In this document: in pieces, positions 1 through 5,583 of the stretch
Position numbering within the stretch: position 1 is the stretch's first letter
Layout of the letters: each line of letters opens with the position of its first letter
From: an uncultured Pseudomonadota bacterium
Lineage (GTDB): Bacteria; SAR324; NAC60-12
NCBI GenBank assembly: GCA_913056375.1
Contig: CAJXNF010000137.1
Location: 1 to 7,337, forward strand
Direction of reading: 5' to 3'
DNA length: 7,337 nt
Notes under the pieces: generated by a model
The model's database searches: none
The model's input: only the letters and a program-made list of their open reading frames with translations
What the model was told of the DNA's origin: nothing
Position numbers and translations under genes: made by a program

Positions 1-665
1 TTTCTCCTGGTGAAGCACTCGGTTTAATGGGAGATAATGGAGCTGGCAAATCAACATTGATGAAAATCATAGCTGGTAATTTCATGCCCACCTCCGGCGA
101 GATATTAATTGAGGGGAAGAAAGTTTCTTTCAAACGCCCAGTTGATGCTAGAAATAGTGGTATTGAAATCGTTTACCAGGATCTTGCTCTTTGTGATAAT
201 TTGACAGCTGCTGCAAATGTCTTTTTAGGAAGAGAATTAGAATCTGGATTCGGTATATTTTCAAAACTAAATCACAAAGATATGTTCCAACGTGCATCTG
301 AATTATTTAACGAGTTGAAATCTGAAACTAGGCCGCATGACTTAGTTGCCAATATGTCTGGTGGTCAAAGACAAGCTGTTGCAATTGCTAGAACTAGACT
401 TTCTGACCCCAAAATTGTTCTCATGGATGAGCCAACTGCGGCAATATCTGTAAGGCAAGTTGCTGAAGTTCTTTCTCGTATCAAACAACTTAAAGACACT
501 GGACATGCTGTAATCTTAGTAAGTCATCGTATGCCTGATGTTTTCGGAGTCTGTGATCGTGTTGCAGTCCTCCGAAGAGGAAGAAAAGTTTCAGACAAAT
601 TAATTAATGAGACTAGTCCAGAAGAAGTAACTGGGTTGATCACTGGTGCATTAGAAGCTGCATAA
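1..665 (+). CDS. Sugar ABC transporter ATP-binding protein, 5'-truncated by window edge (FrcA-like, CUT2 family)
   Basis: Energises import of a sugar or polyol by ATP hydrolysis at the cytoplasmic face of the membrane. The frame is open from base 3 and reads SPGEALGLMGDNGAGKST, so the in-frame ATG at base 27 lies just before the Walker A motif and is not the real start. By comparison with the paralogue at 3732-4505, about 35-40 N-terminal residues lie outside the window. Visible, numbering from that ATG: Walker A GDNGAGKST (2-10), Q-loop VYQD (49-52), signature MSGGQRQ (110-116), Walker B with catalytic Glu IVLMDEPTAA (130-139) and H-loop SHRMPD (166-171). It is a single nucleotide-binding domain, unlike the roughly 500-residue double-domain RbsA. 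Its permease and binding protein are not downstream, so they probably precede it beyond the left edge. The gene is richer in A+T than its paralogue. It ends 57 bases from the stop of the convergent SDR gene. The ligand is unknown. Confidence 0.93.
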   Translation, partial: SPGEALGLMGDNGAGKSTLMKIIAGNFMPTSGEILIEGKKVSFKRPVDARNSGIEIVYQDLALCDNLTAAANVFLGRELESGFGIFSKLNHKDMFQRASELFNELKSETRPHDLVANMSGGQRQAVAIARTRLSDPKIVLMDEPTAAISVRQVAEVLSRIKQLKDTGHAVILVSHRMPDVFGVCDRVAVLRRGRKVSDKLINETSPEEVTGLITGALEAA

Positions 666-722
666 ACTTAAACAAATTCTCGTTCAAAATGTGCCTTTGA
701 AATATTCATTGCAGCCAAATAA

Positions 723-1526
723 CTACGCTGGATGAGGAGGACTGTCATAGCAACCCAAAACAGACTGATCGAAATCTACAACAGATCCAGTCATCATTCC
801 TGAATCGGCGGAAGCCAAGAAGAGTACTGCACGTGCTACCTCATCCGTTTTGAGCAACCGCCCAAAGGGTTGATCAGCTTCTGCCTTAGCCAACCAATCT
901 GCCTCAGCAAGATGATATTCTTTTTGAATTCTGTCTTCTCCAGGAGTGTCCATCCAACCAATATTCAGTGCGTTTACTCGAATCTTATTTTTCATCAGGC
1001 TGAATGCAGAGTTTTTGGTGACGATGGAAAGAGCGCCTTTTGCAGCACAATAAGCTGCGATGAACGGTTGACCTCCATGTGCTGACATACTCTGAATATT
1101 GACAATTGCTCCCTCAATCTTTTCACGGATCATGATCTTGGCGGCTTCTTGAATTAGAAAGAAGGGAGCCCTCGTGTTGATTGCAAACATGCGATCAAAT
1201 AGCTCTTCGGAGGTATCTAGAATGGTTCCCCGATCTGTGATTGCCGCACTATTCACCAGAATATCAACTTTGCCAAAAGCTTGATCTGCTTTTCGAATCA
1301 CTTTTCTACAATCTTCCACGCTTGATAAATCTGCTTGCACAAATTCTGTTGGTGTTCCCTGCTCTTTCAGAGTTTCCGCGGCCTTCTCACCATTTTGTGC
1401 ATTCCTTCCGCAAATCACCAAACCAGCGGCTTTTTGCTCAGCAAAGAGTTGGGCTATTGCCAATCCGAGACCTTGAGTCGAACCAGTAACAACAGCGACT
1501 TTTCCAGTAAGATTGTTTTCTGTCAT
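723..1526 (-). CDS. Short-chain dehydrogenase/reductase (classical SDR), sugar/polyol type
   Basis: Probable cytoplasmic NAD(P)-dependent alcohol/ketone oxidoreductase of 267 residues, normal for classical SDRs. Visible: cofactor glycine motif TGSTQGLG (14-21), ADL (65-67), NSAA (92-95) in place of the usual NNAG, and the catalytic tetrad N117, S146, Y159, K163 (YCAAK). The second beta strand ends in CGRN with Arg41 and no acidic residue, which in this family favours NADP(H). The C-terminal segment reads MTGSVVDFDQSV instead of the common TGxxxxVDGG. It is the last gene of the minus-strand cluster, 87 bases after the binding-protein gene, with a strong hairpin in between. The ATG at 1526 has only a poor Shine-Dalgarno upstream (ATAAAACAAC), so translation may be weak. 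A role as a sugar, sugar-acid or inositol dehydrogenase is inferred from context; the substrate cannot be read from the sequence. Confidence 0.92.
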   Translation of the reverse strand: MTENNLTGKVAVVTGSTQGLGLAIAQLFAEQKAAGLVICGRNAQNGEKAAETLKEQGTPTEFVQADLSSVEDCRKVIRKADQAFGKVDILVNSAAITDRGTILDTSEELFDRMFAINTRAPFFLIQEAAKIMIREKIEGAIVNIQSMSAHGGQPFIAAYCAAKGALSIVTKNSAFSLMKNKIRVNALNIGWMDTPGEDRIQKEYHLAEADWLAKAEADQPFGRLLKTDEVARAVLFLASADSGMMTGSVVDFDQSVLGCYDSPPHPA

Positions 1527-1547
1527 GTTGTTTTATGAAGAGGAGAA

Positions 1548-1577
1548 TCTGTGCGAGATCAAGCGATCTCGCACAGA
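1548..1577 (-). terminator. Perfect 13-bp inverted repeat between binding-protein and SDR genes (hairpin; terminator or mRNA stabiliser)
   Basis: The arms TCTGTGCGAGATC (1548-1560) and GATCTCGCACAGA (1565-1577) are exactly complementary around a 4-base loop, giving a stable RNA stem on either strand. It lies 36 bases after the stop of the binding-protein gene and 21 bases before the SDR ATG. In the direction of transcription (minus) it is followed by pyrimidine-rich ATTCTCCTCTTC and not by an uninterrupted U tract, so it is not a textbook intrinsic terminator. A 3'-end stabiliser that raises binding-protein mRNA over its neighbours fits well. A protein-binding operator is the other possibility. 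Confidence 0.6.
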
Positions 1578-1613
1578 AAATAAATGTATGAATCAATGAC
1601 TATCGACTAGCCA

Positions 1614-2615
1614 TCAACCCCCACCGGAGAGACAACTCCAAGCAGACTCGAATGGACACACGTCGAGTCCTGTATAGATTGGATCTTCAACGGCTTTTCC
1701 TTCGGCAAGATCTTTCAGAACATACATTGCCTTGTAACCCATCATGTATGGCTGCTGGCCAACGAGTCCGTGGCTCAAACCATCTTTGAGGATTTCCATC
1801 TGCATAGGCAAGGTATCAGCAACGACAACCGCAGTCTTTTTGGTGCGAATGCGTTGCTCATGTTTTGCGGCTGTGTTCCGGAATGCGGTTGGAACAAAAT
1901 GAGGGAAGCCACCGGTTGGAACAAACGCAGTCAGGTCTGGATACTTGATGAAGATATCCGCCATTTGCTGCACTGAAAGAGGGAAGTCATCATTGGTGTA
2001 GAGTGGGCAACCGTCGACTTCATTCCAGCCATTTTGGCCAGTCAATCGTTCACCTGGAGGTGAGGAACTGGCTGTGCCTGACAATGTATCGCGAATACCT
2101 TGCATCCGCTCATTGTGGTTCGCTGCAGAAGCTCCACCAGACTGAATACAGATCGATCCACCTTCTGGCTTCAGATTACGAGTTAGACGCGCCAAGTTGA
2201 CACCAATATCGTAATTCTTGGTACCTACATAAGCCGCACGCATGCCTTTGTCTTCAGCAAGAACATCCGAATCCCATGTAATGACAGGAATTCCAGCATC
2301 TTTTGCTCGTTTTAGAACACGGGCCATCGCTGGGGCATTTGATGGTGCTACTGCAATTCCATCTACTTTACGAGCAATCAAATCCTGAACGATCTGAATC
2401 TGCTCTTGTTCTGTATGCTCACCAGGACCAATGTACAAACATTCGATGCCTGCAAGTTCCCCTTCAGCCTTCTTACAACCATCCCGAGCAAGATCGAAGA
2501 AGGGATTGTTCATTGCCTTTGGAACGAGTGCAAAGGTCTTCTTTGCGTGTCCACCAGCAAAGGCCAAAGTTGCTACACTGGAGAGCAACAGAGCGCTCAA
2601 TAAAAACTTTTTCAT
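1614..2615 (-). CDS. Periplasmic sugar-binding protein of ABC importer
   Basis: Soluble periplasmic receptor that captures the ligand and delivers it to the permease encoded upstream. It has 333 residues with a clear Sec signal peptide: basic MKK, a hydrophobic run to residue 17, and AFA before cleavage at about 20/21. The mature part follows the type I periplasmic binding fold of ribose/fructose-type receptors: FALVPKAMNNPFFD (28-41), IVQDLIARKVDGIAVAPSN (75-93), GIPVITWDSD (108-117), CIQSGGASAANHNERMQGI (156-174) and ADTLPMQMEILKDGL (266-280). Six cysteines remain in the mature protein (47, 59, 156, 203, 320, 328); the pairs 47/59 and 320/328 are close enough for disulfides. The start is set at ATG 2615 because GGGAGA at 2628-2623 is well placed for it; a TTG at 2630 would put that site inside the gene. 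The protein ends in LSGGG. The ligand is unknown; neighbours suggest a sugar or inositol-like polyol. Confidence 0.93.
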   Translation of the reverse strand: MKKFLLSALLLSSVATLAFAGGHAKKTFALVPKAMNNPFFDLARDGCKKAEGELAGIECLYIGPGEHTEQEQIQIVQDLIARKVDGIAVAPSNAPAMARVLKRAKDAGIPVITWDSDVLAEDKGMRAAYVGTKNYDIGVNLARLTRNLKPEGGSICIQSGGASAANHNERMQGIRDTLSGTASSSPPGERLTGQNGWNEVDGCPLYTNDDFPLSVQQMADIFIKYPDLTAFVPTGGFPHFVPTAFRNTAAKHEQRIRTKKTAVVVADTLPMQMEILKDGLSHGLVGQQPYMMGYKAMYVLKDLAEGKAVEDPIYTGLDVCPFESAWSCLSGGG

Positions 2616-2622
2616 AGAAAAA

Positions 2623-2628
2623 TCTCCC
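2623..2628 (-). promoter_or_regulatory. Ribosome binding site of the sugar-binding protein gene
   Basis: GGGAGA on the minus strand lies 7 bases before the ATG at 2615. It decides the start: translation from the longer in-frame TTG at 2630 would add five residues (MGDFS) ahead of the signal peptide's MKK and would bury this site in the coding region. Confidence 0.75.
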
Positions 2629-2659
2629 AATATGAAAAAAGCAAAAAGTTAATCTGACT

Positions 2660-2688
2660 CTATTAGGTAATTGTTATTCCATAGGCAA
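2660..2688 (-). promoter_or_regulatory. Possible sigma70-like promoter before the binding-protein gene
   Basis: On the minus strand, TTGCCT (2688-2683) and TAATAG (2665-2660) are separated by exactly 17 bases, matching the -35 box at 4 of 6 and the -10 box at 3 of 6 positions. They lie in the A+T-rich 89-base gap between permease and binding-protein genes, about 45 bases before the ATG. A separate promoter would help supply binding protein in excess over the membrane components. The match is weak and could be chance. Confidence 0.25.
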
Positions 2689-2695
2689 ACTCCTT

Positions 2696-2715
2696 AAAAA
2701 ATGATCAGCCTGATC
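2696..2715 (-). terminator. Weak terminator-like hairpin at the permease stop codon
   Basis: On the minus strand GATCA (2715-2711), loop GGC, TGATC (2707-2703) is followed by A and then six T (2701-2696). The second arm contains the permease TGA stop codon. The stem is only 5 bp, so at best this is a leaky terminator or attenuator between permease and binding-protein genes; the T run is what makes it worth listing. Confidence 0.3.
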
Positions 2716-3715
2716 GGCGACTGCGGATTTTCTCCAACGCCACCGCAAAAATGATGAACAGGCCAACAAAAGTCCCCTGCCAATAGGGATCCACACCTGC
2801 CATCAATAGTCCGTTACGAATCAACTCCACCAAGATGGAACCAATCAAGGCGCCATAAGCGGTCCCGACACCTCCCATCAAATCAGCCCCTCCAATCACA
2901 GCAGAAGCAATCACCCGCAACTCATAGGTCATTCCTAGAGCGTTTGTCACTGATCCCATCCAGCCAACAATCATGACCGCAGAGATTCCTGCTGTTAGAC
3001 TGCAGAACAGATAGGCTGAGAGCTTGACCGCTTTTACAGGAACGCCTGTCATCGTGGCTGCACTTTCATTACTGCCAATCGCATAGAGATGTCGTCCCCA
3101 AGCTGTAAAATTCAGCATAAACCCAAGAAAAATCGTAAGAACCAGCATCACCACAAGCGAATTGGCAACTCCTAGATGGGTACCTCCACCGATACTCAAA
3201 AAAAGATCTTCGTCTGGACCAAACTCGTAAAACATTTTGTTATTCGAAACTACCAACGCCAGACTTCGACAAATGCTTAGCATTCCGAGAGTCACAACGA
3301 AGGGTGACAAGCCGATATAGCTGATCAAAATTCCATTCACTAAGCCACAGGCCAAAGCTGTCAGAATCCCAGCTGCAATTCCTGCTTCAACACCATAGCC
3401 ACTGGAGAGAGTCAGACCTGTCGCAATTCCTGCCAATCCCATAACGGAACCCACCGAAAGATCAATTCCTGCGGTAATGATCACAGCAGTCATGCCGATC
3501 GCAATGATCCCAATGAAGGAGAAATTTAGGGCGATGTTGCTAAAATTTTCAGGAGTAAAAAAGACCTGTTCTCCATTGGTTGTTCCGGTCAAAGATAGAA
3601 CAAAACAGAGAACAATCGCAGCAATGGTGACCCAGAATGGCTGCGACCTGATAATTTCCTGACCAAAGGAATGAGTTTGGCTATCTATTGCCTTTGAAAG
3701 ACTGGTGTCGTTCAT
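2705..3715 (-). CDS. Sugar ABC transporter permease (RbsC/FrcC-like, CUT2 family)
   Basis: Inner-membrane channel of the importer, 336 residues, rich in hydrophobic segments (from about 28-43, 61-80, 86-102, 108-131, 185-200, 232-253, 268-295 and 310-327). Family motifs are intact: TAGIDLSVGS (81-90), GLSPFVVTLGM (135-145), the cytoplasmic coupling region around GSNESAATMTGVPVKAV (214-230) that should contact the ATPase, and VIGGADLMGGVGT (273-285). A basic tail (KIRSRRSG) fits a cytoplasmic C-terminus. The ATG at 3715 is chosen because AAGAGGAA lies 4 bases upstream; an in-frame GTG at 3751 would add 12 residues and overlap the ATPase gene by 20 bases. The gap to the ATPase gene is 16 bases, so the two are surely co-transcribed. 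The binding-protein gene follows after 89 bases. Confidence 0.95.
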   Translation of the reverse strand: MNDTSLSKAIDSQTHSFGQEIIRSQPFWVTIAAIVLCFVLSLTGTTNGEQVFFTPENFSNIALNFSFIGIIAIGMTAVIITAGIDLSVGSVMGLAGIATGLTLSSGYGVEAGIAAGILTALACGLVNGILISYIGLSPFVVTLGMLSICRSLALVVSNNKMFYEFGPDEDLFLSIGGGTHLGVANSLVVMLVLTIFLGFMLNFTAWGRHLYAIGSNESAATMTGVPVKAVKLSAYLFCSLTAGISAVMIVGWMGSVTNALGMTYELRVIASAVIGGADLMGGVGTAYGALIGSILVELIRNGLLMAGVDPYWQGTFVGLFIIFAVALEKIRSRRSG

Positions 3716-3719
3716 CCGT

Positions 3720-3725
3720 TCCTCT
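3720..3725 (-). promoter_or_regulatory. Ribosome binding site of the permease gene
   Basis: AGAGGA on the minus strand, 4 bases before the ATG at 3715, lies in the short gap after the ATPase stop codon. It supports the ATG (protein beginning MNDTSLSK) over the upstream in-frame GTG at 3751. Confidence 0.7.
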
Positions 3726-3731
3726 TTTCGT

Positions 3732-4505
3732 TTAGGCGCGCTCAACAGCACCAGTGATTAGTCCTGTAACTTCGTCCTGAGAAGTTTGGGAGATGTGTTT
3801 GTCGGCGACTTTCTCACCACGACGTAAGACGACCACGCGATCACAAACAGCGAAAATGTCTGGCATTCTGTGGCTGATCAGCAAGACCCCAACACCTTCT
3901 GACTGAAGTCTCTTGATCAAACCAAGCACTTCACTGACTTGCCGGACCGAAATTGCAGCTGTGGGTTCATCCATCAGTACAAGTTGTGGAGAAGAAAGCT
4001 GCGTGCGTGCAATCGCAACGGCTTGGCGCTGACCCCCAGACATTTGCTTGACCTTATCCCTGGGCCTTGTCTCAGATTTGAGCATCGCAAAGATTTCACC
4101 GGCTCTGGCAAACATGTGCTTGTTGTCCAGAATCTTCAATGGGCCAATATTGCGTTTTTTTTCTCTGCCTAGGAAAACATTGTGTGCGGCTGTCAGATGA
4201 TCACACAATGCCAGATCCTGATAAACAACCTCGATTCCGTGAGTCCTCGCATCGACGGGCCGATTAAACTGTTGAGGGTGCCCTTCAAAGTACATCTCAC
4301 CGCTGGTAGGTTGATAGTTACCGGACAAGATCTTGATCAATGTAGATTTACCAGCACCGTTATCTCCCATCAGTCCGACCACCTCACCTGCAAACAGTTG
4401 CATGTTAATCCCCTTGAGAGCTTCAATGGCCCCGAAGGATTTGCTGATATTTCGCAGGTCTAAAAAAACTGGCTTCGATTGGTTTTCCTGCGAGGAACTG
4501 CTCAT
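3732..4505 (-). CDS. Sugar ABC transporter ATP-binding protein (single-domain, FrcA-like)
   Basis: ATPase partner of the permease encoded 16 bases downstream; expected to act as a homodimer since it carries one nucleotide-binding domain in 257 residues, unlike the fused double-domain RbsA. All motifs are complete: Walker A GDNGAGKST (47-55), Q-loop VYQD (94-97), signature MSGGQRQ (155-161), Walker B with catalytic Glu VLMDEPTAA (176-184, E180) and switch His212 in SHRMPD. The D-loop reads ISVRQV without the usual Asp; the paralogue at 1-665 has the same. Over 212 gap-free residues the two proteins share 146 identities by my count (69%). The ATG overlaps the TGA of the preceding dehydrogenase gene (ATGA, 4505-4502) and has GGAGGG 6 bases upstream, inside that gene, so translation is probably coupled. 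The overlap ties the transporter to the dehydrogenase functionally. Confidence 0.95.
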   Translation of the reverse strand: MSSSSQENQSKPVFLDLRNISKSFGAIEALKGINMQLFAGEVVGLMGDNGAGKSTLIKILSGNYQPTSGEMYFEGHPQQFNRPVDARTHGIEVVYQDLALCDHLTAAHNVFLGREKKRNIGPLKILDNKHMFARAGEIFAMLKSETRPRDKVKQMSGGQRQAVAIARTQLSSPQLVLMDEPTAAISVRQVSEVLGLIKRLQSEGVGVLLISHRMPDIFAVCDRVVVLRRGEKVADKHISQTSQDEVTGLITGAVERA

Positions 4506-5524
4506 GATGCGCCCTCCAGTGGATTTTCATAGTTCACTGTAACTACCTTTCCTGTTTCCACAGAGCGGTAAGCTGCATTCGCCAGAATCAACGCACGGCG
4601 ACCATCCTCAAAAGAAACTTTGGACTCAGAGCCTGCTTCCAGAGTATCCATAAAGCTCTCTAGCTGTTTCAGGTAGGCCTGCCGATAACGCTCAATGAAG
4701 AAGAATTCACAGGCATCACGCCAATGAGACCCCTTAGCATTGAAACGCTCAACGCTGGTAGGTTGCCGGTTTTCAGAGCGTAACATCCCTTGGCTACCAT
4801 GTGCTTCCAGACGTTGATCATAACCATAGGTTGCATGGCGAGAATTGTTGATATGACAGAGCTTCCCGGAAGCAGTTTTCATCAGGATCATCGCGGAATC
4901 AATCTCACCAATCTCTTTAGCAACTGTATCGAAGAGATTACTGGTAAATGCGGTAACCTGCGTGACCTCTTCACCCAAGGCGAAGCGTGCCAGGTCAAAA
5001 TCATGGATTGTCATGTCTCTCAGCATTCCACCCGCAGCCAGGTAGTAGGCTTTAGGCGGAGGTTCTGGATCTCGACTGCTAATGATCACTTGCTCTAAGT
5101 CTCCGATCTCCCCGTTTCGAACTGCACTGACCAACTGCCCATGTCCTGGGTCAAATCTACGATTAAAGCCAATCTGAATCAGACTCTTTGCACCACTAAT
5201 TTGCTTGCTACACTCTTCAACTTTTGCAATGTCCAAATCGATCGGTTTCTCACACAGAACCGCTTTGCCAGACTGAACTGAACGGACGATAAAGTCTGCA
5301 TGTGTGGGTGTTGAAGAAGCCACAAAAACAGCATCCACGTCTGCATCATTAAAAATTTCATCAGGATCACGAGCAACCTTGGCACCGGTTTTCGCCCCCA
5401 CAGCTTCACTGGATGGAGCATGAACATCATAGATCCAATTCAAGCTGCACCTATCATGAGCTACAATGTTGGCAGCGTGCATTTGGCCGATACGACCAGC
5501 GCCAATCAGAGCAAAGCGAATCAT
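4502..5524 (-). CDS. iolG: Inositol 2-dehydrogenase-like Gfo/Idh/MocA oxidoreductase
   Basis: Probable cytoplasmic NAD-dependent dehydrogenase that oxidises a ring hydroxyl of myo-inositol or a related polyol to the ketone, the first step of inositol catabolism. It has 340 residues, typical of IolG. The Rossmann domain opens with IGAGRIGQMH (7-16). Catalytic residues match those of the family: K93 in CEKPIDLD (91-98), and D170 and H174 in the strongly diagnostic RDMTIHDFDLARF (169-181). GFNRRFDP (119-126), SSRDPEPPP (149-157) and SRHATYGYDQRLEAHGS (spanning the later beta-sheet domain) also agree with rhizobial inositol dehydrogenases as I recall them. A good Shine-Dalgarno (AGGAG) precedes the ATG by 5 bases. 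The gene overlaps the ATPase gene by 4 bases. No other iol genes (iolB, C, D, E) are visible, so the real substrate may be another inositol isomer or a cyclic sugar; the family call is firmer than the substrate. Confidence 0.85.
   Translation of the reverse strand: MIRFALIGAGRIGQMHAANIVAHDRCSLNWIYDVHAPSSEAVGAKTGAKVARDPDEIFNDADVDAVFVASSTPTHADFIVRSVQSGKAVLCEKPIDLDIAKVEECSKQISGAKSLIQIGFNRRFDPGHGQLVSAVRNGEIGDLEQVIISSRDPEPPPKAYYLAAGGMLRDMTIHDFDLARFALGEEVTQVTAFTSNLFDTVAKEIGEIDSAMILMKTASGKLCHINNSRHATYGYDQRLEAHGSQGMLRSENRQPTSVERFNAKGSHWRDACEFFFIERYRQAYLKQLESFMDTLEAGSESKVSFEDGRRALILANAAYRSVETGKVVTVNYENPLEGAS
4512..4517 (-). promoter_or_regulatory. Ribosome binding site of the ATPase gene, inside the dehydrogenase gene
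   Basis: GGAGGG on the minus strand lies 6 bases before the ATPase ATG, within the last codons of the inositol-dehydrogenase-like gene. Together with the ATGA overlap it indicates translational coupling, with internal re-initiation. Confidence 0.7.
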
Positions 5525-5553
5525 TTTTCTCCTACTTCCAAGTGTTGATTAAA

Positions 5554-5569
5554 ACCCCTTTTCAGGGAT
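5554..5569 (-). terminator. Small hairpin with GAAA tetraloop between the two oxidoreductase genes
   Basis: On the minus strand ATCCCT (5569-5564), loop GAAA, AGGGGT (5559-5554) pairs over 6 positions, with one T-G wobble, and is followed by TTTAAT. It sits in the 59-base gap 14 bases after the upstream gene's stop. GAAA is a stable GNRA loop, but the stem and T run are short, so a weak attenuator or RNA-processing or stability element is the most that can be claimed. Confidence 0.3.
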
Positions 5570-5583
5570 GAGATAGCAAAGAA

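Noticed and set aside
27..665. The ATG at base 27 as the true start of the left ATPase
   Set aside because: It would begin directly before Walker A and omit the N-terminal strand region present in the paralogue; the upstream in-frame codons SPGEALGL match the family.
683..701. Inverted repeat TTCAAA / TTTGAA between the convergent genes as a terminator
   Set aside because: Six A+T-rich base pairs around a 7-base loop with no T run on either strand; too weak to call, although a terminator is expected in this convergent gap.
2303..2617. Open plus-strand frame of 104 codons opposite the binding-protein gene
   Set aside because: It lies wholly antisense to a well-supported gene, has no recognisable motif, and reads as low-plausibility sequence rich in His, Gln and Ser. 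It is the shadow of the minus-strand frame.
1..4505. The two ATPase genes as a recombining inverted repeat or recent duplication
   Set aside because: Protein identity is 69%, but the nucleotide sequences differ at most third positions and share only short identical runs, too short to act as an efficient recombination substrate.
4790..5098. Open plus-strand frame of 102 codons opposite the inositol-dehydrogenase-like gene
   Set aside because: Antisense to conserved IolG motifs; no ribosome site or family resemblance seen.
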